A stretch of DNA of 12,398 nt, taken from the NCBI GenBank assembly GCA_964458085.1, contig CAYWFF010000027.1, forward strand, positions 1-12,398, written 5' to 3'. The DNA comes from CAYWFF01 sp964458085. Its GTDB lineage: Bacteria; Patescibacteriota; Microgenomatia; UBA8517. Positions 1 to 6,404 of the stretch are shown here, one piece after another. Each line of letters starts with the position of its first letter. Within the stretch, counting starts at the first letter, position 1. The translations under genes and the position numbers were made by a program. The notes under the pieces are model-generated. The model ran no database searches. It was not told the DNA's origin and saw only the letters and a list, made by a program, of their open reading frames with translations.

Positions 1-2
1 CT

Positions 3-53
3 TTCGTTCGGGATTATAAAAAATTGACCCCTATGCTTCTGAAAGAACCGTAA
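3..53 (+). CDS. C-terminal tail of an upstream gene (partial)
   Basis: An open frame enters from the left edge and ends in TAA at 51-53. It gives about 16 residues (FVRDYKKLTPMLLKEP). The next gene starts two bases later, which is the spacing expected of genes in one transcript. The visible part is too short to assign a family, and a chance open frame of this length cannot be excluded. Confidence 0.4.
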   Translation, partial: FVRDYKKLTPMLLKEP

Positions 54-55
54 CT

Positions 56-859
56 ATGACACCTAAAACTCCCTTTACTGACATCTTGCGGGTTTCATCC
101 AGTTTACAAGTTTGGGCTCAGAAATCGCGTAGGTTTGTGGGCAATCCTCATGTTGACGGGGATACTGTGGCTGAACATGTGGATAGAATGACTCGGATCG
201 CAGTAATGACTCTACCTGCACTTTGGAAAGAGTTTCCGGATAAAAAAGATGAACTTTGCCCTTTGGTTCCCATGATTGTTGTGCATGAAATGGGAGAGAT
301 GAGCGTGCATGGTGACGTTGCCGCATTTATCAAAGACTACGGTGCTATAGAATCAAGGGAACTACAAACAGTAAAGTCATATACCGAAAGACTACCCAAA
401 GACAGTGGAGAGTTTATCCTGCAGCTCTACAATGAACATGAAGATCAGCACTCGCTCGTTGCTAAACTTACCAAAGCTTTTGACCGTCTGGCAACTACGG
501 CTCCGGTCATAGAACAAAAGATTGGAGTTATTCAACCTGATTATGCGAAGTTGAGTGTGGAGTATGTGCAAAAACAATTAGGCGTTTCCAATACTACTGA
601 TAAATTAATCAAAGCCCAAATAAATCGTATACTGCGTTTGAGAAAAAAATGGAGAACTCGGGAGGAGCTTATACGTCTTGCTGAGACATTTGCAGATACA
701 TGGGGTACTCCGGAAGAGCTTTTTAATATCTTTAAACTGATGCTATCTATTGACTTGAAAAATTATACTGCCAATAGGGAGCGGGCATACATTCCTATTA
801 CAGATAGTGAATATATTGTTTATTTAGGTCACCTGAAAGATCAACAGCAACTATTTTGA
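56..859 (+). CDS. HD-domain hydrolase-like protein with an HE variant motif
   Basis: The 267-residue product resembles HD-superfamily metal phosphohydrolases of the YfbR (5'-deoxynucleotidase) kind. What is seen: an AEH segment with His41, a VVHEMGE segment with His77-Glu78 where the family normally has His-Asp, a following HGD, and an AFDRL segment with Asp143 that fits the last metal ligand. In known members these residues hold a divalent metal that cleaves nucleoside monophosphates or related phosphoesters; the substrate here is unknown. About 100 residues beyond the usual YfbR length form a charged, helical-looking C-terminus. ATG 56 is the first start after the upstream stop and has only a weak purine-rich GAAAGAA before it. 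The downstream adenosyltransferase begins two bases after the stop, so the two are probably co-transcribed. The fold is fairly secure, the activity is not. Confidence 0.75.
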   Translation: MTPKTPFTDILRVSSSLQVWAQKSRRFVGNPHVDGDTVAEHVDRMTRIAVMTLPALWKEFPDKKDELCPLVPMIVVHEMGEMSVHGDVAAFIKDYGAIESRELQTVKSYTERLPKDSGEFILQLYNEHEDQHSLVAKLTKAFDRLATTAPVIEQKIGVIQPDYAKLSVEYVQKQLGVSNTTDKLIKAQINRILRLRKKWRTREELIRLAETFADTWGTPEELFNIFKLMLSIDLKNYTANRERAYIPITDSEYIVYLGHLKDQQQLF

Positions 860-861
860 TT

Positions 862-1404
862 ATGGCTATATATACTAAAAGAGGAGACAAAGGGGAGACC
901 AGTATGTTTGATCAAATTGGAGCTCAACGCGCCCGTGTCTCCAAAGACTCTTTAATTGTTCAGGCATTGGGAGCGGTGGATGAGCTGAATAGTTATCTAG
1001 GTGTGGTAAAAGCCGCTTCGCTAATGCCCGGTCTTACCAAAACTATTAAAAATATACAGGATAATCTTTTGAAAATTGGTTCTATAACGGGTGGCTCCAG
1101 TCTCCAGTTTAGGGAAACAAACACGAAACACTTGGAAAAATTAATTGATGAGCTGGAAGGGAAGCTGCCGCCATTGACAAATTTTGTATTTCCGGGTGGA
1201 AGTGTTGTTTCCTCACATTTACAATATGCCCGAACTCTTGCAAGGAAAACTGAACGGGCGTTTGTAACTTTAAAGTCAGAGGTAAAAGTAAAGCCTGCAA
1301 TCCTTACTTACTTAAATCGTTTGTCTGATGCTTTGTTTATGCTTGCCCGGGAGGCAAATGCCAAGTTGGGTATCACTGAGGAAACGTGGAAAGGGAAGAA
1401 GTAA
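862..1404 (+). CDS. pduO: PduO-type ATP:cob(I)alamin adenosyltransferase
   Basis: This enzyme transfers the 5'-deoxyadenosyl group of ATP to cob(I)alamin, making adenosylcobalamin (coenzyme B12). The family hallmarks are present: an N-terminal ATP loop TKRGDKGETS (residues 5-14), VDELNS (39-44), an ARTLARKTER arginine cluster (123-132) and LNRLSDALF (151-159). At 180 residues it has the normal length for a soluble trimeric PduO/MMAB-type protein. A TTG at 856 would add two residues and overlap the previous stop, but ATG 862 gives the classic MAIYTK start and was preferred. It follows the HD gene with a two-base gap. No cobalamin-dependent enzyme lies in the window; in CPR genomes a class II (B12-dependent) ribonucleotide reductase is the usual candidate consumer, which is inference here. 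Confidence 0.93.
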   Translation: MAIYTKRGDKGETSMFDQIGAQRARVSKDSLIVQALGAVDELNSYLGVVKAASLMPGLTKTIKNIQDNLLKIGSITGGSSLQFRETNTKHLEKLIDELEGKLPPLTNFVFPGGSVVSSHLQYARTLARKTERAFVTLKSEVKVKPAILTYLNRLSDALFMLAREANAKLGITEETWKGKK

Positions 1405-1417
1405 CCTCAGTAACCTC

Positions 1418-1448
1418 TTGCCCACTTTCCAAATCTTTCTGTTAGAAT
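1418..1448 (+). promoter_or_regulatory. Possible promoter for the 1459 gene cluster
   Basis: TTGCCC (1418-1423) and TAGAAT (1443-1448) are separated by 19 bases. The predicted transcript start would lie only a few bases before ATG 1459. The -35 match and spacing are poor, so this is tentative. Confidence 0.3.
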
Positions 1449-1458
1449 TAGGTAAGAC

Positions 1459-1788
1459 ATGACAGGCACGCCAGAACTTGCACCAGAAAGACCTGCTGTT
1501 CCCGAATCCGAACAGAAAGCCGAAAACCAGCCGACTCCAGAGCCGGCAGAGCAAGCTGTGCCGACAGTAGTACAACCTATCCAACAGCCGGTTGATGATA
1601 CAAGCCAACAAATAACTCCTGCGTCCACCCAGTCCGTTCAAGCACCTGCGTCTCAACAGCAACTTCACGATTGGTCCAAAGGAGATCCCGGGAACGCATT
1701 AACATGGCTTGCAGCTTACTGGTTGCGGTTAATTAAAAAAGCGCTTCATTTTGGTTGGCAGATAGTAGGTAAACAGGAAGGAGAATAA
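1459..1788 (+). CDS. Pro/Gln-rich low-complexity protein upstream of the VirD4-like ATPase
   Basis: The product has 109 residues. Residues 1 to about 70 are rich in Pro, Gln, Glu, Ala and Thr, with no Cys, and look disordered. The last 30 residues (from about AYWLRLIKKALHFGW) are aromatic and basic and could form an amphipathic helix lying on a membrane. There is no signal peptide or full membrane span. The gene ends eight bases before the ATPase gene, whose ribosome-binding site lies within its 3' end, so the two are very likely translated from one message. I recognise no family. A role as an adaptor or membrane-surface partner of the ATPase is inferred from position only. Confidence 0.7.
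   Translation: MTGTPELAPERPAVPESEQKAENQPTPEPAEQAVPTVVQPIQQPVDDTSQQITPASTQSVQAPASQQQLHDWSKGDPGNALTWLAAYWLRLIKKALHFGWQIVGKQEGE
1776..1784 (+). promoter_or_regulatory. Strong Shine-Dalgarno for the ATPase gene
   Basis: AGGAAGGAG lies 12 bases before ATG 1797. It is the best ribosome-binding site in the window, where most other starts have none. It suggests re-initiation or coupled translation after the 109-residue gene. Confidence 0.6.
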
Positions 1789-1796
1789 TAGAATCT

Positions 1797-4124
1797 ATGG
1801 CAGGAATTGATCTAACTGTGCTTTTCATCACCGTTGTTTTTTCAGGAATGTTTTTGTTTATCCTTATTGCTCTTTTGGCATTTGGTTTGACACTTTTTAA
1901 ATGGCGGGGAAGGGAGGAGAGGTCAATTGACTCCGTACTGCTTCAGGTTGCGGTTCCGAAAGGAAACGAAGTCAAAATCGACGCTATGGAGCAGCTTTTT
2001 GCTTCTCTCTATTCCATAAAAAAAGGCGGTTGGAAACAGAAGTATTCGGTGCAACCTACCGTTTCTTTTGAAATTGTCGGCCGTCAGGAAGATATCAGGT
2101 TTTACGTATGGACACCTAAAGAGTATCAGGATCTAATTGAGAAACAAATTCACGGGGCATATTCCGATGCAGAAATTACAGAAGTTGATGAATATAATAT
2201 TTTTACTGAAGAGGGAAAGGTTGCTTATAAGTCATTGCAATTAGGGAAAGACAATTTTTATCCTCTCAAAACTTTTAAAGACTTAGCAACTGATCCTATG
2301 GCAGCCATGACTTCTGCTATGGCAAAGATGGGGCCCGGAGAAGCTGCGGTTATCCAAATACTAATATCACCTGCTGATAGTTCCTGGCAGAAAAACGGCA
2401 GCGGTTTCATATCGTCCACTAAAAAGCAGGAATCGGACCCGTCCAAAGCTAAATTTTCGGTTGCAGCAAAAACTTTGGAAGCCATTGAAAATAAAGTCTC
2501 CCGGCCGGGATTTGAAACAAATATAAACTTAGTGGTTGTATCGACAAGCGAAGCTTCAGCTAAAGCGCATCTGACAAATATAGCAAGCTCTTTCTCTCAA
2601 TTTTCAAGCGACGTTAATAATTTAGGAAGCAGAAAGATACGGATGAAAGGCTTTTTTGTCGAGGATTTTTTATACAGATACCAGCCAATTTTTCACCTAT
2701 GGGGAAACAGGACTTCAATTTTAAATTCAGAAGAACTGGCAACACTATTTCATTTCCCGAATAAAGCAATTACAACACCGCATATTCACTGGATCTACTC
2801 AAAAACTGCTCCGGCGCCCGCTGAGATACCATCTGAAGGAATGTATTTGGGTATGAGCACATATCGGGGCATCAAGCGTCCGGTTTATATTTCAAACGAA
2901 GACCGTTTGAGGCATATGTATATTATCGGTCGGACAGGTGTAGGGAAAACCGAACTTCTGGTGGATTTAATTATGCAGGACATAAGAGAGGGTAAGGGGG
3001 TCTGCTTTATGGATCCGCACGGGGACGCAGTCGAAGACTTACTGCAAATGATTCCTCCGGAGCGTGCGGAAGATGTTATTTATTTTAACCCGGGAGATTC
3101 TGAGAGACCTATGGGATTAAATCTCTTGGAGGCAAAAACAGAAGATCAAAAACATTTTGCAGCCACATCTGTTATCAATATGATGTATAAACTTTTTGAT
3201 CCGTATAAAACAGGCATAGTAGGTCCTCGTTTTGAACATGCTGTGAGAAACGCCATGCTTACTGTCATGAGTGAGGATGGGACAACTTTTATTGAAGTAA
3301 TGCGTGCCTTAACTGACGCTAGGTATGTCCAGGAACTGCTCCCCAAAGTAACGGACCCCATTGTCAGACGTTACTGGACTGACCAGATTGCACAGACTTC
3401 CGACTTCCATAAGTCAGAAGTTTTAGACTATATCACTTCAAAATTCGGCCGCTTTGTCACAAACAAAATGATCAGAAACATTATCGGTCAATCCCAATCC
3501 TCCTTTTCATTCCGGGAAATTATGGATACGGGTAAAATTTTACTTGTTAATCTATCCAAAGGAAGTTTGGGTGAGGAAAATTCGAGTTTCTTGGGTCTGA
3601 TATTAGTTCCCCGGATTTTGATGGCAGCCATGAGTAGAGCCGATGTTCCCAAAGAGCAAAGGAGGGATTTTTTCCTCTATGTTGATGAGTTTCAGAACTT
3701 TGCAACACCTGACTTTGCTGTTATTTTATCTGAAGCACGAAAATATCGGCTTGGGCTTTGTGTTGCAAATCAGTTTATCGGCCAAGTCGACGAGGATGTT
3801 AAAAATGCTATTTTCGGAAATGTGGGAACTAAAATTTCGTTTTCCATCGGCGTATCGGACGCCAATTATATGGCGCACGAGTTTGTCCCAATCTTTGGCG
3901 AAGATGATTTGCTCAATGTAGAGCGCTATCATGCTTATATTAAAACCATAGTAAACAATGAACCGGTTCCGCCGTTTTCCATGAGTCTTTATAAAGACAT
4001 GGCCAAACAGAAAGCCATGATGAATCCTAAAGTCGCAGAAATCATTAAAGAAATGAGCCGTCTTAAATACGGTCGGGATGTTAGGTTGGTAGATACAGAA
4101 ATTGCCAGGAGAGCAAGGCTGTAA
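1797..4124 (+). CDS. Membrane-anchored VirD4/TraG-like conjugation-type ATPase
   Basis: The 775-residue protein resembles the coupling ATPases of type IV secretion (VirD4/TraG/TrwB), hexameric motors that move DNA or protein through a membrane channel. One hydrophobic helix at residues 6-34 anchors it to the membrane. Residues of about 35-360 form a region I cannot name. The motor follows, with Walker A GRTGVGKT at 378-385, DPHGD shortly after, Walker B FFLYVDEF around 625-632 (Asp630, Glu631) and an ANQF sensor-like motif. ATG 1797 has a good upstream AGGAAGGAG. The gene sits between a Pro/Gln-rich protein and a tiny WYL-like protein. No relaxase, VirB4 or pilus gene is visible, so a conjugation role is not supported by the window. 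Related stand-alone ATPases are common in CPR genomes with unknown cargo. The ATPase assignment is secure, the transport role is inferred. Confidence 0.85.
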   Translation: MAGIDLTVLFITVVFSGMFLFILIALLAFGLTLFKWRGREERSIDSVLLQVAVPKGNEVKIDAMEQLFASLYSIKKGGWKQKYSVQPTVSFEIVGRQEDIRFYVWTPKEYQDLIEKQIHGAYSDAEITEVDEYNIFTEEGKVAYKSLQLGKDNFYPLKTFKDLATDPMAAMTSAMAKMGPGEAAVIQILISPADSSWQKNGSGFISSTKKQESDPSKAKFSVAAKTLEAIENKVSRPGFETNINLVVVSTSEASAKAHLTNIASSFSQFSSDVNNLGSRKIRMKGFFVEDFLYRYQPIFHLWGNRTSILNSEELATLFHFPNKAITTPHIHWIYSKTAPAPAEIPSEGMYLGMSTYRGIKRPVYISNEDRLRHMYIIGRTGVGKTELLVDLIMQDIREGKGVCFMDPHGDAVEDLLQMIPPERAEDVIYFNPGDSERPMGLNLLEAKTEDQKHFAATSVINMMYKLFDPYKTGIVGPRFEHAVRNAMLTVMSEDGTTFIEVMRALTDARYVQELLPKVTDPIVRRYWTDQIAQTSDFHKSEVLDYITSKFGRFVTNKMIRNIIGQSQSSFSFREIMDTGKILLVNLSKGSLGEENSSFLGLILVPRILMAAMSRADVPKEQRRDFFLYVDEFQNFATPDFAVILSEARKYRLGLCVANQFIGQVDEDVKNAIFGNVGTKISFSIGVSDANYMAHEFVPIFGEDDLLNVERYHAYIKTIVNNEPVPPFSMSLYKDMAKQKAMMNPKVAEIIKEMSRLKYGRDVRLVDTEIARRARL

Positions 4125-4147
4125 AAGCAGTAAGTATGAGAAGTATT

Positions 4148-4327
4148 ATGGCTAAAACTCCGAAACTTAAATTTGAATATACCAATTGGAAAGGGCAGAC
4201 GAGTGTGCGGACAGTAAAGCCTTTGGAGATTTGGTACGGTAAAACCGAATGGCATCCCCAGAGACAATGGTTTTTAAGGGCAATGGATATGGGAAAAAAT
4301 GAAGAACGGAACTTTGCACTGAAATAA
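4148..4327 (+). CDS. Very small WYL-like beta-barrel protein
   Basis: This 59-residue protein begins MAKTPKLKFEY and carries YTNWKGQTSVRTVKPLEIW and later QWFLRAMD and RNFALK. The order, a strand with Y-x-N-x-K-G, then R-T-V-x-P-L, then W-F-L-x-A-x-D, then R-x-F, matches the core of WYL domains, which sense ligands in larger transcription regulators. No DNA-binding part is present. An ATG at 4136 would add four residues (MRSI); 4148 was preferred because of a weak GAGAAG before it and the usual MAK start. It lies 23 bases after the ATPase stop and is probably in the same message. Function unknown; nucleic-acid or nucleotide binding is a reasonable guess from the domain type. Confidence 0.65.
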   Translation: MAKTPKLKFEYTNWKGQTSVRTVKPLEIWYGKTEWHPQRQWFLRAMDMGKNEERNFALK

Positions 4328-4362
4328 ATACTCAAATTTATATAATCTTTTGACTTCAGATT

Positions 4363-4371
4363 TGGTATAAT
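4363..4371 (+). promoter_or_regulatory. Extended -10 promoter of tRNA-Ile
   Basis: TGGTATAAT is a perfect extended -10 element. The predicted transcript start (about 4378) lies a few bases before the tRNA 5' end at 4382. A second TATAAT at 4341-4346 may add another start. No correctly spaced -35 is evident. Confidence 0.65.
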
Positions 4372-4381
4372 AATCCAGTTT

Positions 4382-4454
4382 GGCCCGGTAACTCAGCGGT
4401 TAGAGTGCGATTCTTATAAAGTCGAAGTCGATGGTTCGATTCCATCCCGGGCCA
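4382..4454 (+). tRNA. tRNA-Ile with UAU anticodon
   Basis: A full cloverleaf can be drawn. Acceptor GGCCCGG/CCGGGCC is perfect, D stem ACTC/GAGT has an AGCGGTTA loop, anticodon stem CGATT/AGTCG has one G-U pair, the loop is CTTATAA, the variable loop has five bases, and T stem GATGG/CCATC has loop TTCGATT. Discriminator is A4454 and no CCA is encoded. Anticodon bases 4415-4417 are TAT, which reads AUA. Most bacteria read AUA with a CAU tRNA modified to lysidine, so this is the less common solution. The acceptor and D arm resemble ordinary bacterial tRNA-Ile. Confidence 0.92.
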
Positions 4455-4468
4455 CAGCACTATTCTTC

Positions 4469-4568
4469 CGCTAAAACAGAAGTTTTAGCGCGATCAAAGA
4501 TCGGAAAGTGGGGGTCGATGGAGAGTAATCAATTTCTCATTGAAATTGCCGAAACCATCCTGCTCCAC
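4469..4568 (+). ncRNA. Candidate structured RNA: three consecutive hairpins after tRNA-Ile
   Basis: Three hairpins follow one another. The first is a perfect 9-bp stem CGCTAAAAC/GTTTTAGCG (4469-4490). The second is CGATC/GATCG (4491-4503). The third is a compound arm at 4508-4568 with GTGGGG/CTCCAC outside, GATGG/CCATC in the middle and CAATTTC/GAAATTG at the top. The asymmetric loop between the last two has AGTA opposite GAA, the pattern of a loop-E (bulged-G) motif. A G-U pair in the outer stem favours the plus strand. No U-tract follows closely, so it is not a simple terminator. It may be co-transcribed with the tRNA. I match it to no known RNA family. Confidence 0.35.
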
Positions 4569-4640
4569 CAAAGTTTACAAAGTATATCGATAGTTTTATA
4601 CCTAAGTCTCAACCTCGAGTTTTAAGCATGATTTGAGCTA

Positions 4641-4859
4641 CTAGATCTGTTTTTTCAAGAAAATTCGAAGCGCACTAGCAGTTGATTTATCCGGATCGTT
4701 TTGGTGAAGAGGACATCCGTAAGGATACTTTCCGTGAGACAATCTACTGGTTTCACAATTGGGTTGTTCGATAACACGCGAACGAAAGCTAACTGATAAT
4801 CTGACAAAGGCAGAGCACGAATAACAGCTTGAAACAGGAAAATTTTTTCTTTCAGCCAC
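4641..4859 (-). CDS. Possible small Cys-containing protein (uncertain)
   Basis: A 72-codon frame starts with GTG directly after in-frame stops and ends TAG at 4641-4643. The product contains SCYSC, a single Cys in PNCE and GCPLH, which could bind a metal such as zinc, and it has a basic C-terminal end. Codon choice looks protein-like and no shadowing gene exists on the other strand. There is no Shine-Dalgarno. A CATAAT box about eight bases upstream would make it leaderless. It lies downstream of and in line with the recombinase gene. No family is recognised and it may be a chance frame. Confidence 0.3.
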   Translation of the reverse strand: MAERKNFPVSSCYSCSAFVRLSVSFRSRVIEQPNCETSRLSHGKYPYGCPLHQNDPDKSTASALRIFLKKQI

Positions 4860-4860
4860 T

Positions 4861-4879
4861 TACTATATTATGGTAGTTT
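4861..4879. repeat. Imperfect palindrome, left copy flanking the recombinase
   Basis: TACTATATTATGGTAGTTT contains a near-palindrome TACTAT/ATGGTA. It matches 5963-5980 at 16 of 19 positions with one gap. It lies downstream of the recombinase gene, just upstream of the small ORF start. See the right copy at 5963. Confidence 0.35.
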
Positions 4880-4941
4880 AAAATCAGTAAATTCCAGTCT
4901 GTCTTTTCGTTGGCTTATGTGTCACGCTGTAAATTGTCTTC

Positions 4942-4970
4942 AAAAAAACAAAGCAAGAAAATTAAGCTTT
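4942..4970 (-). terminator. Weak terminator after the recombinase gene
   Basis: On the minus strand, AAAGC and GCTTT form a 5-bp stem with an 11-base loop. A run of seven T follows one base later. The stem overlaps the stop codon. It is short and AT-rich, so efficiency is doubtful. Confidence 0.35.
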
Positions 4971-5833
4971 TACAACTCCACTAATTGTTGTTTTTTGCCT
5001 GGGTCTTTGATTTCGGCGAGTTCTAAATAACGCTCAGTAGTTGACAACCTTTTGTGGCCAACGACGTGGGAAAGAAGCACCAGATCAACTCCGGCTTTCA
5101 GGTTTTCTACCACAAAGGTAGTTCGCAGGTCGTTTACTGAATATTCTGAAATTTCAGCTTTTTGTAAATAGCGGTCAATTGCTGCACGAATATTTCTGAC
5201 TGCCAATGGTTTGCCGTTTTTACTGACGAATAAGAAAGGCGATTCGGATTGTGGTCTGTTTGTAAGATATTCGGTGAGAGATTCTTTTGCGGGTTTGTTT
5301 AGAGGAATAATGCGTTCAGGTTGTGTGGCGTAGGCATCGATTACAAGTTCATCATCTTTAATATTTTCAATTTTGAGATTGGCTACTTCGGATATTCTAA
5401 TTCCTGTTTGAAGTATTAGCTCTACTATCGCCGCAATTCTGGAGTCGCCGCGAACCACGTCACGGAGCGCCCTATATTCGAGTGGGGAGAGAAACTTGGG
5501 GGCAGCCGCTTGAATTTTGGGATGAGCGACATCTTCTGCAGGATTATGGGATACGATGTTTTCACTGATAAGCCAGCGAAAAAACGTCTTTACGGCATTC
5601 AATTTTCGCGACACTGACTTAGGCGTATATTTTTGAGCCAATAAAGAATCACGGAAACTTTCGATGTCCGTTTGTTGTAATTGTCCGACCGTTACCTTAT
5701 TTTTGCCTTTTAAAAACTCTAATAGCTGCTCCAGGTCAGCTCGATAGGCGAGTACGGTTGAAGGAGAACGTCCTTTGTCTTCCAAACTTTTTATAAATTT
5801 AGGAAGCAAATCTTGTAATATGTCGTCTTTCAT
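4970..5833 (-). CDS. Tyrosine recombinase (XerC/D-like) with altered active site
   Basis: The 287-residue protein has the Xer/phage-integrase layout. An N-terminal SAM-like DNA-binding domain (about residues 10-95, with SPSTVLAYRADLEQLLEFL) precedes a catalytic domain from about 110. Arg146 in GIRISE, Arg237 in NDLRTT, His260 in VVGH and the nucleophile Tyr269 in ERYLEL are present. Two usual catalytic positions differ: the His of H-x-L-R is Asn234, and the beta-hairpin that normally carries Lys (about 167-174, AYATQPER) has none. The length equals XerC/D proteins, which resolve chromosome dimers, but site specificity cannot be told. The gene is transcribed against its neighbours from its own promoter (5880-5909) and has a leader of about 40 bases without a clear Shine-Dalgarno. 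It lies about 500 bp from tRNA-Ile, a common integration neighbourhood, but no duplicated attachment site is seen. Confidence 0.85.
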   Translation of the reverse strand: MKDDILQDLLPKFIKSLEDKGRSPSTVLAYRADLEQLLEFLKGKNKVTVGQLQQTDIESFRDSLLAQKYTPKSVSRKLNAVKTFFRWLISENIVSHNPAEDVAHPKIQAAAPKFLSPLEYRALRDVVRGDSRIAAIVELILQTGIRISEVANLKIENIKDDELVIDAYATQPERIIPLNKPAKESLTEYLTNRPQSESPFLFVSKNGKPLAVRNIRAAIDRYLQKAEISEYSVNDLRTTFVVENLKAGVDLVLLSHVVGHKRLSTTERYLELAEIKDPGKKQQLVEL

Positions 5834-5879
5834 ATGTGCTTTGCGGGGTCTTTCGTGTGACGCCTCGTAGCTATCGGAT

Positions 5880-5909
5880 ATGATAACATAGTTTTTTAAA
5901 AAAGGTCAA
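5880..5909 (-). promoter_or_regulatory. Promoter of the recombinase gene
   Basis: On the minus strand, TTGACC (5904-5909) and TATCAT (5880-5885) are spaced by 18 bases, each matching the consensus at five of six positions. The spacer contains a T6A6 tract that may bend DNA. The predicted start is near 5873. Confidence 0.6.
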
Positions 5910-5962
5910 CACAAAGTGTGAATAAGGCACTGTTTATTTTTAATAGTTTTACACGTTTCGTA

Positions 5963-5980
5963 TACCATTTATGGTACTTT
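5963..5980. repeat. Palindrome between divergent genes, right copy
   Basis: TACCAT-TT-ATGGTA (5963-5976) is a perfect 6-bp inverted repeat. It stands between the recombinase promoter and the DivIC-like gene. It resembles the sequence at 4861-4879 beyond the recombinase. It could be an operator or a recombinase-binding site. Confidence 0.4.
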
Positions 5981-6016
5981 CTGAAGTAGAATAGGTGAAC
6001 ATATTATTAAAACTTA

Positions 6017-6403
6017 ATGAAAAAACTCATATATAGTTTGAAACTGCCCATTAGACCAATTAACTTAATTATATTTATATTGGTAGCGGGTTTTCTGACA
6101 CTGTCTCTGCTTCGCAATATTAAACAAATATCTGTCGCAAATGAAAAGATTACAGATACACAAACACGGCTTGAAGAAATAAAAAATGCCAACAACGAAC
6201 TTAAAGATACTTTGGCAAAAATCGACAGTTCCACTTATCAAGAACAACAACTACGGGATAAATTAGGATTTGCTAAAGAAGGGGAAATAGTACTTGTTTT
6301 ACCGGATGAAGAAACAATTAGAAAGTATGCACCGAAAGAAAAGGTGGAAGAAGAAGTTCTTCCTGATCCTAATTGGAAAAAATGGCTAAATTTGTTTTTG
6401 TAA
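6017..6403 (+). CDS. DivIC/FtsB-like septum formation protein
   Basis: The 128-residue protein has the compact architecture of the DivIC/FtsB family, bitopic proteins that bridge early and late divisome components. A basic N-terminus precedes one membrane helix (about 17-36). A coiled coil rich in Glu, Lys, Asn and Leu follows (about 37-75). Then comes QEQQLRDKLGFAKEGEIVLVLPDEE, abbreviated here as LRDKLGFAKEGEI, the family's closing signature. The C-terminal tail is acidic and then ends WKKWLNLFL. ATG 6017 lies nine bases after TATTAT (6002-6007), suggesting a nearly leaderless message. The next gene starts one base after the stop, so the pair is co-transcribed. Confidence 0.85.
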   Translation: MKKLIYSLKLPIRPINLIIFILVAGFLTLSLLRNIKQISVANEKITDTQTRLEEIKNANNELKDTLAKIDSSTYQEQQLRDKLGFAKEGEIVLVLPDEETIRKYAPKEKVEEEVLPDPNWKKWLNLFL

Positions 6404-6404
6404 T

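Noticed and set aside
4431..4625. 64-codon plus-strand frame after tRNA-Ile
   Set aside because: It starts inside the tRNA and crosses the hairpin region; the peptide shows no family features.
4861..4888. A dif site for the Xer-like recombinase
   Set aside because: Only the right arm and centre resemble known dif; the left arm does not, so it is reported only as a repeat.
4382..5900. Integrated element using the tRNA-Ile 3' end as attachment site
   Set aside because: No second copy of the tRNA 3' end is found beyond the recombinase within the window.
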